Origin: Candidatus Hydrogenedens sp.
GTDB lineage: Bacteria > Hydrogenedentota > Hydrogenedentia > Hydrogenedentales > Hydrogenedentaceae
Length of the DNA: 10,000 nucleotides
Reading direction: 5' to 3'
Assembly: GCA_020216745.1 (NCBI GenBank)
Contig: JAIWNQ010000105.1
Coordinates: forward strand, 1 to 10,000
Shown: positions 1-6,949 of the stretch, piece by piece
Position numbering within the stretch: position 1 is the first letter of the stretch
Layout of the letters: every line of letters begins with the position of its first letter
Notes under the pieces: generated by a model
What the model saw: the letters and a program-made list of their open reading frames with translations, nothing else
What the model was told of the DNA's origin: nothing
The model's database searches: none
Translations under genes and position numbers: made by a program

Positions 1-3000
1 AATGAGCCACCTTTCATTTCACCCTCGTCCCACTCCAATATATAGGTTCTTGAGTCTGTATCCTGGATAACCCTGGACGGGTGAATAACAAGCGTACCTT
101 TACCAGAAGCCCCTGACGGATTACCAACTGTATAATTACCAATAAACAATGCCGAAGAGCCCATATCCTCACTATACTTAATTTTTAAAGTCCTCTCATT
201 GACTGCTGTAAGGGACAATGCCCTTGGCAATGTTACCTCAAAAATATCTGATGCGGTATTGTGCAGTGGGTCAATTACATTCCCTGCTAAATCCTGAACA
301 TCATTTACCTGCACTGTTACTTCTTGCCCTTCTGAAATACCTGTGCCTGTTGTCCACGATATAGCATAGGTCGGTGGAAATTCAGCTACCTTTTCTACAT
401 TGGTAGGTTCACTACCTGGAGGAGTATCTATCCACCATCGATAATTGGCAGGATTCAGCACATTACCTGGCTCAATTTCTTTCATAGATTCCGAAAAAAC
501 AACATTAATCCGTCGTGGCCCCATCACTTCGATCGATGCTAACATTGGAGGCACACCCCCAGTTCCACCGCCGACATGTGTTCCACTATTCGGTTGACCT
601 ATGGGATTGCCTTGTGCATCGAACACCCCTGTTACGGTTACAGTTATATCTCCCCCATTTTTCATCTCTCCGCTGTTCCAGATTAGTCTTACATTCTTAT
701 TATCTATTTCCGTCACTTGGCTTGGATTGTCGGATAAGGTTCCTTTGCCATCATTAGAAATAGTGTAATTACTCGGTTCGCCCAATTCATCTGTTCGCAT
801 CGGCTCTGAAAATTGCACCTCGACTTCCAATGGCTGAGTAACCTGCACCGAGGCAACATACGCAGGTGTCGCATCAATCACATGGACATGAAAAGTCTCA
901 TCATAATATAATCCCATCATATCCGTTGCCCAGACCTGAACGGTTAAATATGGATTCTCGGATCCATTTAATACACTTGGCAAATCCACCACCAATTGAT
1001 TGCCATCAAGTCGAAACGCTCCATTTCCGTTCTGAACCAAATTCAGGGTATGTGGCTCTTCTGGGTCAGGGTCAACCACAGTAAACTCTGCTACAACTGT
1101 ACCTTCAGGAACATTGTCCAGCACCTCTATTGGGTCGGAATCGGGTATTATGTCTGTGGGACGGAAGAATCCTTCGTCAGCACCAATATCTGGCGAGGCA
1201 TAGAATGGAGGTAAAGGCCTGCTTTGTCCTTCAAAATCTATATTGGTTGTATCTGTTATTCCTGAACGGCCTAATGCACCACTCCCTGTCTGTAATTTGC
1301 CGACATCATCCAATTTTGGATCGGCATAAATTATAATTTGGTCATCTGGCGGTGTCTCGAAACCACCTTTCCCATCTGCAGAGTTACGGTTCCATGCTAA
1401 GTTTTTCCATTCAAAACCTGTTTCCCAAACGGGCAAAATATTAGAGGCATTAGGAGCATCAAAAATAGTGCCCGCAGAATATAATGTATCACCCGTCCTA
1501 CCATGAATTAGCCAATTCGTTACTGGGTTAGCTTCCGGCGAAGTAAGTGTTACATGATGCAACCGAATGTTAGCAAACGCAGTAGGAGATAAGGTGTCAC
1601 TAAAACCGCGTGTATCTATATATGAAAGAACGCCACCACCGTAAAAAATGGTATTAGCAATGTTCAGTTCAGGACCATAATTACCGCCAGTGGCACCGGA
1701 GCGAAATGTCCCTGCACCAAAACCCCACCAACAAGAATCCATCTCAATTTCAACCGGTCCTGATAATTCTCCGCCTAAACAGGTAATTGCATAACCAATA
1801 TATGGCTTGATTATACCCTTCGCACGGTAAAATTTTATTGAGCCACGCAATATGCGAGCATAAGTCCCTGTATTGCTTGTCATACCATCCATATTTACCC
1901 AGTATATTGGAGATGGGATTACATCATCTGCTGTGTCGAACCAATCTGTACCTGGTTCTAATCCTAATATTTCTACTCGAGCACTACTTTGCTGAAAGTT
2001 GAATGCACGCTCTCCACAGGCACCTGTGAATACTGGCTTGTATAGCCGATAAATATTCGGCGTAGTTTGATTATCCTCGCCTAACTTATCAAATAGATTT
2101 GCACTACCACTTCGGAATGAACAGTTATAAAAGACTACCTCCGACCCACCATCACTTGCGGTAGGACTATCTGCTCGTACTGCTATTGCACTATCGGAAT
2201 AGGTACTACTCCCTTCAGGAGCAAAGATACATTCTTCTAATGCAATTTTGACCATATTTTTCAGTGATAATCGAGTCCCTCTCCCCTTGGCATAGCTAAA
2301 GTCTATATATCGCAACTGGGCTTCCATTATTCCAGTGCCATTCATTGGTCCAAGAACCATCAACGGTAAAGTTTGCTCGACTTCGTCCCCTCCTAAGAAC
2401 CTAACCATGTAAAACTGGTGCTTGCTCGCAGGAACATTCTGCAAATATATATAACTTCCATTGGGTGCTCCCGGTTGTTCTACTGGCTCCCAAACACGCT
2501 CCTTTTTGATAAAATTTGCTTTCTCGACTATAAAAACACCGTTTCCATTCATCGAGGTAGCAATCAGCGGAGAAGAGTATTCAGAAAATAACGCTATTCG
2601 GTTGTACACACCTTCATCGTAACCAATAATTTTTAAAATTTTTCCCATCGTAGAATTATTTGTAAATACAGGATGATCGCTATTAGGTCTAATCTCCGGA
2701 CGAATGCCAACATCAGCAATTACTTCAATATCACCACTATCTGCGAGGACTAATTCCGGTACGAGAAAGTACACCCCCTCACTTTGACTTGGTCCTTGCC
2801 ATTCTATTCGGATAGTGTGATTACCGGGATTTGTAACTGTGGCGTGTGTCCATGCATCAGATAATTGTTCAAACCCCCACTCGTTAGGATTTCCCGTTGC
2901 ATCATTAGGTGCACCTTCGTAAATACGGTATAAATCTGCGTGAGTATATGAAAATGAAAGGAAAAACACAAAGAATGAAATTGTTCTCCCACACCATTTC

Positions 3001-3002
3001 AT
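1..3002 (-). CDS. Large secreted beta-helix / cadherin-like / SbsA Ig-like protein, C-terminus beyond the window
   Basis: One open frame runs from ATG at 3002 to the left edge without a stop (1000 full codons); the 3' end is missing. Residues 1-22 form a signal peptide (basic start, FFVFFLSF core, cleavage likely after THA), so the product is exported. Residues about 225-600 contain short repeated beta-rich units with phrases such as VVFYNCSF and LNIANTIFYGGG, closing with DIGADEG near residue 605, a phrase typical of right-handed parallel beta-helix surface proteins. Residues about 617-711 look cadherin-like (NVPEGTVV, DPDPEE, VQVWATD). Three SbsA-type Ig-like (Big_5) repeats follow from about 713, 817 and 922, each with a VxVxFSExM or similar core (VEVQFSEPM, INVVFSESM, LKIKYSEDM). 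A surface-adhesive or carbohydrate-associated role is inference; no catalytic site is recognised. It is richer in GC than genes to its right. No clear Shine-Dalgarno precedes the ATG. Confidence 0.85.
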   Translation of the reverse strand, partial: MKWCGRTISFFVFFLSFSYTHADLYRIYEGAPNDATGNPNEWGFEQLSDAWTHATVTNPGNHTIRIEWQGPSQSEGVYFLVPELVLADSGDIEVIADVGIRPEIRPNSDHPVFTNNSTMGKILKIIGYDEGVYNRIALFSEYSSPLIATSMNGNGVFIVEKANFIKKERVWEPVEQPGAPNGSYIYLQNVPASKHQFYMVRFLGGDEVEQTLPLMVLGPMNGTGIMEAQLRYIDFSYAKGRGTRLSLKNMVKIALEECIFAPEGSSTYSDSAIAVRADSPTASDGGSEVVFYNCSFRSGSANLFDKLGEDNQTTPNIYRLYKPVFTGACGERAFNFQQSSARVEILGLEPGTDWFDTADDVIPSPIYWVNMDGMTSNTGTYARILRGSIKFYRAKGIIKPYIGYAITCLGGELSGPVEIEMDSCWWGFGAGTFRSGATGGNYGPELNIANTIFYGGGVLSYIDTRGFSDTLSPTAFANIRLHHVTLTSPEANPVTNWLIHGRTGDTLYSAGTIFDAPNASNILPVWETGFEWKNLAWNRNSADGKGGFETPPDDQIIIYADPKLDDVGKLQTGSGALGRSGITDTTNIDFEGQSRPLPPFYASPDIGADEGFFRPTDIIPDSDPIEVLDNVPEGTVVAEFTVVDPDPEEPHTLNLVQNGNGAFRLDGNQLVVDLPSVLNGSENPYLTVQVWATDMMGLYYDETFHVHVIDATPAYVASVQVTQPLEVEVQFSEPMRTDELGEPSNYTISNDGKGTLSDNPSQVTEIDNKNVRLIWNSGEMKNGGDITVTVTGVFDAQGNPIGQPNSGTHVGGGTGGVPPMLASIEVMGPRRINVVFSESMKEIEPGNVLNPANYRWWIDTPPGSEPTNVEKVAEFPPTYAISWTTGTGISEGQEVTVQVNDVQDLAGNVIDPLHNTASDIFEVTLPRALSLTAVNERTLKIKYSEDMGSSALFIGNYTVGNPSGASGKGTLVIHPSRVIQDTDSRTYILEWDEGEMKGGS

Positions 3003-3004
3003 AA

Positions 3005-3125
3005 TAATTATCCGAAATTAAATATTATATATATGTTATAATTTTTATTAATCTTATTATATCATAAATCATAGAAAAAACAACACTATATTTTATAGTT
3101 TCTTTGCGTAATAATCGGATAATTA
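3005..3125. repeat. 11-base perfect inverted repeat bracketing the divergent promoter
   Basis: TAATTATCCGA at 3005-3015 and its exact reverse complement TCGGATAATTA at 3115-3125. Read in the direction of each gene, both leaders therefore carry TCGGATAATTA close to the start codon: 2 bases before the ATG at 3002 and 12 bases before the ATG at 3138. It could be a paired operator or a shared leader element. The arms are about 100 bases apart, so a simple transcript hairpin is unlikely. Chance is possible in such AT-rich DNA, although the CCGA/TCGG core makes it less so. Confidence 0.45.
3056..3083 (-). promoter_or_regulatory. Candidate sigma-70 promoter for the secreted beta-helix protein
   Basis: On the minus strand a perfect TATAAT (-10) lies at 3061-3056, with TTGTTT (a weak -35, matching only TTG) at 3083-3078 and a 16-base spacer. 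The predicted transcript start would be about 47 bases upstream of the ATG at 3002. The whole region is so AT-rich that TATAAT-like hexamers arise easily (another lies on the plus strand at 3037-3042), so this is a candidate only. Confidence 0.4.
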
Positions 3126-3137
3126 AAAGGGTTAGTT

Positions 3138-4442
3138 ATGATTGCTAAAATTTCATTACTTGGAGAATGTAATATTATTTCACCATTAGAAAAATTTTTA
3201 TCAGAACAGGATAAAAAGAATTTACTATTTATTGATGATAATACTTATATCTCTAATTCAATAGAGATTAATGAACAAGGAGAGTATTTAGAAAAAGAGC
3301 AGATATATTTTGAGAAAGCAGGTCCACGAAAGAAAATTTTCTTCCAACCCGAGAAGACAGTTGCGGGAATAGTAACCTGCGGAGGTATATGTCCAGGATT
3401 AAATAATGTAATTCGTTCCTTAGTGGTAGAATTGTGGTTTCATTATGGGGTTCGGAAAATATTAGGTTTTCGCTATGGATATGAAGGATTAAATCCAGAA
3501 AAAAATTTACATCCGATTCAGCTTGACCCTGAAATTGTGGACGAGATACACGACGAAGGAGGAACAATATTAGGCACATCGCGGGGACCACAAGCTCCAG
3601 AAAAAATGATTTCATGTTTGTATTCTATGGGTGTTAATGTACTATTTTGTGTTGGTGGAGATGGAACACATCGTGGTGCCTATCAATTATTCCATGTATT
3701 GCAAGAAAAATCATACCCCATTTCAATAATTGGAATTCCTAAAACTATAGATAATGATATTTTATATACTTCACGAACCTTTGGTTTTAACACCGCCATT
3801 GAGGAAGCAAGGAAAGTCCTTATTTGTGCACATACAGAGGCAAAGTCTGTCCGATATGGTATAGGTTTGGTTAAGTTAATGGGTAGAGATTCAGGGTTTG
3901 TTACTGCTTATTCTGTTCTTGCAAGTCAGTTGGTTAATTATGCAATCATCCCAGAAGTACCAGTTCCTCTTCATGGTAATAATGGTTTTTTAGCATGGCT
4001 TGAGCAAAGAATCCTTACAAGAGAACATGCACTTATCGCTATTGCAGAAGGTGCAGGTTTAGAATGGATAAAAGAAGGAGAGGAACAACAAGATGCATCG
4101 GGGAATATTGTACACCCTGATACGGGTAAATTTTTAAGAGATACAATTACAACTTATTTTAATAAAAAACGAATTCCTGCACAGATGAAATATTTCGACC
4201 CAAGTTATTTAATACGAAGTGTTCCTGCGAATGCAGAAGATTCGGCTTTTTGTGATGCACTGGCTCGAAATGCAGTGCATGCAGGAATGACAGGACGCAC
4301 AGGACTAACCATTGGTTATATCCATAATCAATTCGTTCATATCCCCATCAAAATGGTTATTTCAGGCCGTAAAAAAGTTGACCCGAACGGGTCCTTATGG
4401 CAAACTGTTCTCGCCAGCACAGGTCAACCCATCTCAAAGTAA
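3138..4442 (+). CDS. pfkA: ATP-dependent 6-phosphofructokinase, type II_X (plant/trypanosome-like) subfamily
   Basis: Phosphorylates fructose 6-phosphate to fructose 1,6-bisphosphate in glycolysis, in the cytoplasm. Visible motifs: LGECNIISP (7-15) in the N-terminal extension typical of this long subfamily, TCGGICPGLNNVIR (80-93) nucleotide loop, GGDGTHRGA (173-181), PKTIDND (201-207) with the catalytic Asp, MGRDSGF (248-254), AEGAG (303-307), and YLIRSVPAN (357-365) sugar-phosphate binding. The length of 434 is usual for the long form and well above the roughly 320 of E. coli PfkA. Gly in GGDG, where PPi-dependent enzymes have GGDD, favours ATP as donor, while Lys in PKTIDND is shared with the PPi-dependent lineage; this Gly/Lys pairing is known from trypanosome and plant ATP enzymes. 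AAGGG at 3127-3131 is a well-placed ribosome site, 6 bases before the ATG. The donor assignment is inferred from residues only. Confidence 0.93.
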   Translation: MIAKISLLGECNIISPLEKFLSEQDKKNLLFIDDNTYISNSIEINEQGEYLEKEQIYFEKAGPRKKIFFQPEKTVAGIVTCGGICPGLNNVIRSLVVELWFHYGVRKILGFRYGYEGLNPEKNLHPIQLDPEIVDEIHDEGGTILGTSRGPQAPEKMISCLYSMGVNVLFCVGGDGTHRGAYQLFHVLQEKSYPISIIGIPKTIDNDILYTSRTFGFNTAIEEARKVLICAHTEAKSVRYGIGLVKLMGRDSGFVTAYSVLASQLVNYAIIPEVPVPLHGNNGFLAWLEQRILTREHALIAIAEGAGLEWIKEGEEQQDASGNIVHPDTGKFLRDTITTYFNKKRIPAQMKYFDPSYLIRSVPANAEDSAFCDALARNAVHAGMTGRTGLTIGYIHNQFVHIPIKMVISGRKKVDPNGSLWQTVLASTGQPISK

Positions 4443-4555
4443 TACATAAGTTTTTGCTATTTTCAATGATTAAACATTTATTAATAAAATTATGAATTAT
4501 AAAATATGATAGAATAATTAGAACACTTTCAATGCTCATGATATATTGAGGTAAT
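4443..4555. other. Intergenic spacer upstream of the restriction-modification cassette
   Basis: An AT-rich 113-base gap. I see no GC-rich hairpin with a T run that would end the phosphofructokinase transcript, and no convincing -35/-10 pair, only isolated TATAAA/TAGAAT-like hexamers around 4495-4517. The only clear signal is the GAGGT ribosome site at 4548-4552 just before the methyltransferase ATG. The length suggests the cassette may have its own promoter here rather than depend on pfkA. Confidence 0.4.
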
Positions 4556-5842
4556 ATGAAAAAAACATACCAATTACCATTATGGCAAGAAAATAAAATC
4601 CCTAAGAATAAAGAAGTTTCTTTTATTCCCCTTACGAATAAAAAAGTCCCGATACTTTTCAGAGAAACAATTCCAGAAATACCTTCAACCACTTATGGTG
4701 CCTTTGGAATTTATAAATATCCTGCCAAATTTATTCCTCAGGTAATAGCATTTATATTAAAAGAATACGCAAAACCAGGAATAAAAATTTTTGATCCGTT
4801 TGCAGGTTACGGAACGGTAGGAGTTGTGTCAAGAGTTTATGGGAACCCTTATGAACTATGGGACTTGAATCCTCTTATAAATGTAATTCACAATACAGCG
4901 ATAATGGAATATCCTAAAGTCAATTTATTTGAACTTTTAAATGAAATTAAAATCTCTAAAAAAGAATTTCTTCCTAAGTGGTCTAATTTGAATTATTGGT
5001 TTCCAGAGGAATTTCTTCAAATATTGTCAACATCATGGGGTTTTATTTATTCTTTGGAGGATAGATTAAAATACTTGTTTCTTATTCCTTTATTAAATGT
5101 TACAAAGTATTTTTCTTATGCGGATGAAAAAGTCCATAAATTGTATAAATCGAGACATTCTAAGCAGAAGATAACAGAGTTAATAAAAAAAGATTGGAAA
5201 ACAATTTTTTATAATATGCTTGAAAAGGAAGTAGGGAAATTACAAAGAAAACTTCTTGAAAACAAACTACTAAAGCCACAAAATGTAGAATATAGAATAA
5301 AATCAGGGATTGATACATTAAAAGAAGAGTTAGATAACGAAGTCAATATTCTAATTACTTCCCCACCTTATTTACAAGCACAAGAATATATTCGTTCTAC
5401 AAAATTAGAACTTTTTTGGCTTGGTTATGATGAAACTTATATTAAAGAATTAAATAAAAAAGAGATTCCTTATTGTACTGTTCCGGAGATAGATATCTAT
5501 TCACAGACATTTTATCAATATAGAGAAAAAATAAAAGAACGTCATTTATTATTACTATATGACCGTTATTTTCATGGGATATTAGGTACTTTTTCTCGAT
5601 TAGAAAATAAAGTTAAAAACTATATGTGTATTTTCGTAGGGCCTGCAAAAATCAGGACAACCTCTATACCGATTGACGATATCATTATTGAACATTTAGA
5701 ACAAATGGGGTGGTATCACGAAATAACGTATGTTGATAGAATTGTTTCTCGTGTAATGTTCGAATCAAAGATAAATCCTGCTTCGGGAGAAGAGGATAGT
5801 AGAATCAAAACCGAACATTTAATAATTTTAAAAAGAGGTTGA
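4556..5842 (+). CDS. Site-specific DNA methyltransferase of a type II R-M system, probably N4-cytosine
   Basis: Transfers a methyl group from S-adenosylmethionine to a base in the recognition sequence, protecting host DNA. Motif X-like KYPAKFIP (54-61) is followed by motif I FDPFAGYGTVG (79-89; SAM binding) and motif II around LWDLNP (101-106; D103 the likely acidic ligand). The catalytic motif IV ITSPPY (267-272) comes next, then EYIRSTKLELFWLG (277-290). S/T-P-P-Y usually marks exocyclic amino methylases and is more common in N4-cytosine than N6-adenine enzymes (DPPY), so the base is inferred. About 178 residues separate motifs I and IV; this basic, helical-looking insert (including KLYKSRHSK, 195-203) may be the target recognition domain, which would give an alpha-like order. 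GAGGT at 4548-4552 supports the start. The gene ends 3 bases before the nuclease-like gene, as in an R-M operon. GC content is visibly low. The recognition sequence cannot be read from the protein. Confidence 0.88.
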   Translation: MKKTYQLPLWQENKIPKNKEVSFIPLTNKKVPILFRETIPEIPSTTYGAFGIYKYPAKFIPQVIAFILKEYAKPGIKIFDPFAGYGTVGVVSRVYGNPYELWDLNPLINVIHNTAIMEYPKVNLFELLNEIKISKKEFLPKWSNLNYWFPEEFLQILSTSWGFIYSLEDRLKYLFLIPLLNVTKYFSYADEKVHKLYKSRHSKQKITELIKKDWKTIFYNMLEKEVGKLQRKLLENKLLKPQNVEYRIKSGIDTLKEELDNEVNILITSPPYLQAQEYIRSTKLELFWLGYDETYIKELNKKEIPYCTVPEIDIYSQTFYQYREKIKERHLLLLYDRYFHGILGTFSRLENKVKNYMCIFVGPAKIRTTSIPIDDIIIEHLEQMGWYHEITYVDRIVSRVMFESKINPASGEEDSRIKTEHLIILKRG

Positions 5843-5845
5843 TAT

Positions 5846-6406
5846 ATGATACCAATAAAAAAGGTAGACCTTAAGAACAGTACAAAATTTAAAACCATTT
5901 TGTCCTATTTTATTAATGAACAGCAGGAAATTATTTTTAAGAAGAGCAAAATATATTTTGAATTTGATGAATTAGGAGATTTATTACTTTCTGCTTGTAG
6001 GATGAATGATTATAACATAGTTTTTTATGAAGGGAAAAAGACTTTCTTGAATGATGAAAAACTTTTGTTATGGATTTATGAAAAACTCGTGCCTAATACT
6101 GTTATTGTTAAAATTGATGATGAAGATATTGTTAGATTATTATTATTTTGTATGGAAATTACTTATCAAATGTTTTCTGGGGGAACGAGAGCAACAACAA
6201 GTGCAAAAGGTTTCCGAGAACGACGAAGAACATTTGAATCTATCTTGGTTGACCAATTTACAGGAAAATTAGGCGAAGTTATGATTAAAAAATTTTTGGA
6301 GAAAAATTTTATAGGGAAAAAGATTGAACTGGATTGGGAAATATCAAGGCAGATAGAAAAATACAGAACAGATATTATGAATGCGAGGAAAAAAAATAAG
6401 TATTAA
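5846..6406 (+). CDS. Restriction endonuclease-like protein, N-terminal part (frame broken at A8 run)
   Basis: This begins 3 bases after the methyltransferase stop, with AGAGG at 5834-5838 as ribosome site, so it is co-transcribed. I do not recognise a named enzyme. The segment GGTRATTSAKGFRERRR (112-128) is followed by GKLGEVMIKKFLEKNF (140-155), whose Gly-Glu followed by a hydrophobic helix resembles the first acidic residue (E144) of PD-(D/E)XK nucleases. LDWEISRQIEKYRTDI (162-177) then supplies a likely metal-binding Asp (D176). The frame ends 10 residues later in NKY and stop, right after a run of eight A. The residues that should complete the active site (SIK) lie in the overlapping next frame. 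The product alone would therefore lack the presumed catalytic Lys and is probably inactive as a nuclease. Endonuclease identity rests on gene order and these motifs. Confidence 0.7.
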   Translation: MIPIKKVDLKNSTKFKTILSYFINEQQEIIFKKSKIYFEFDELGDLLLSACRMNDYNIVFYEGKKTFLNDEKLLLWIYEKLVPNTVIVKIDDEDIVRLLLFCMEITYQMFSGGTRATTSAKGFRERRRTFESILVDQFTGKLGEVMIKKFLEKNFIGKKIELDWEISRQIEKYRTDIMNARKKNKY

Positions 6407-6827
6407 ATCCTCGCCATCTTTGGGAGGAATATGGGCAGAAGCAGATATAGGTTACGATTATGGAATTATGGTGAAATGTTCTGTTCCCCAGCAACCTATT
6501 TTGCAATTTTTTGTTGAGGTTTGTGGTTTTACAAGACTTCTAAATTTTGCAGAAGGTAAAATTCCTTCCTCAGATATTTTATTTAGCCAATACTTAAGTA
6601 ATTTGCGGGAAAGAGTAAAAAAATACAAGTGTGGCGAAATACAAACTGACTTAAAGGCTTTTATTTGTGGATATTTCAATACAGAAGAATTTGTACCCGT
6701 TAATGAAGGTATTGAACTTCCCTATTTAGGAGTTGTAAGGGAAAAAAGATATTTAGTTCCTATTGACACATTGAAATGGCGAAAAGAGGAATGGAAGAAA
6801 TTTTTTGTTGAAGCAGGAATTAAATAG
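6381..6827 (+). CDS. Restriction endonuclease-like protein, C-terminal part (+1 frame relative to the N-terminal part)
   Basis: This overlaps the preceding frame by 26 bases and lies one base forward of it. From residue 6 it reads ISIKSSPSLGGIWAEAD, which continues the upstream protein naturally: with one A fewer the join is ARKK-ISIKSS. The fused protein would have 326 residues, with D176 and K187 as the D...SxK part of a PD-(D/E)XK-type site. Later segments GYDYGIMVKCS, LQFFVEVCGF and the C-terminal LGVVREKRYLVPIDTLKWR look like the beta strands and basic tail of a nuclease domain. No Shine-Dalgarno is seen just upstream of the listed ATG at 6381, so independent initiation is doubtful, although termination-reinitiation is possible. 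It is best read as the second half of one gene, broken by mutation, by slippage control or by assembly error. Confidence 0.65.
   Translation: MRGKKISIKSSPSLGGIWAEADIGYDYGIMVKCSVPQQPILQFFVEVCGFTRLLNFAEGKIPSSDILFSQYLSNLRERVKKYKCGEIQTDLKAFICGYFNTEEFVPVNEGIELPYLGVVREKRYLVPIDTLKWRKEEWKKFFVEAGIK
6389..6396 (+). other. Run of eight A at the break of the nuclease gene
   Basis: The homopolymer A8 sits exactly where the reading frame must change for the two nuclease halves to join. Seven A (loss of one) or ten A (gain of two) would restore one frame; eight does not. Runs of this length support RNA polymerase slippage and replication slippage, and are also prone to sequencing error. The position lies between the presumed catalytic Asp and Lys, so any length change switches the active site off or on. 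Confidence 0.75.
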
Positions 6828-6949
6828 ATAAGTAATAACGTATTTTTATATGTAATATCGTGAATGTAGAACTAACTAATTATACCAATTATCTAAACAA
6901 ATGGATATAAAGAATACATAGTATATTTGTAGTTAAGTTGAGAAATGGA
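6828..6949. other. Convergent intergenic region between nuclease and SGNH operon
   Basis: The plus-strand cassette and minus-strand operon meet here tail to tail, in 122 AT-rich bases. I looked for a bidirectional terminator and saw no stable GC-paired stem with flanking T runs; only short AT inverted stretches are present. No tRNA, integrase, insertion-sequence end or direct repeat shared with the left boundary (4443-4555) is visible. Confidence 0.4.

Larger units (their letters stand above)
3003..3137. promoter_or_regulatory. Divergent AT-rich intergenic region between the secreted protein and phosphofructokinase
   Basis: The two flanking genes diverge, so both promoters must lie in these 135 bases unless one is read from inside its neighbour. 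The stretch is almost wholly A and T. A plausible minus-strand promoter is seen; for the plus strand only poor boxes are visible (TATAGT at 3094-3099 without a convincing -35). An inverted repeat marks both ends and is listed separately. Confidence 0.6.

Noticed and set aside
515..1336. Several short plus-strand open frames
   Set aside because: They lie inside the long continuous minus-strand frame, have no ribosome sites or recognisable domains, and read as antisense shadow.
6380..6406. Programmed -1 ribosomal frameshift on the A run
   Set aside because: The downstream frame is +1 relative to the upstream one, so a -1 slip would enter the wrong frame; only a +1 or -2 change, or transcripts with A7 or A10, would fuse them.
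6828..6949. Bidirectional rho-independent terminator between the convergent genes
   Set aside because: No stem with stable GC pairing followed by a T run was found on either strand.
4443..6949. Flanking direct repeats marking an insertion of the R-M cassette
   Set aside because: Comparison by eye of 4443-4555 with 6828-6949 showed only short AT-rich matches of the kind expected by chance.
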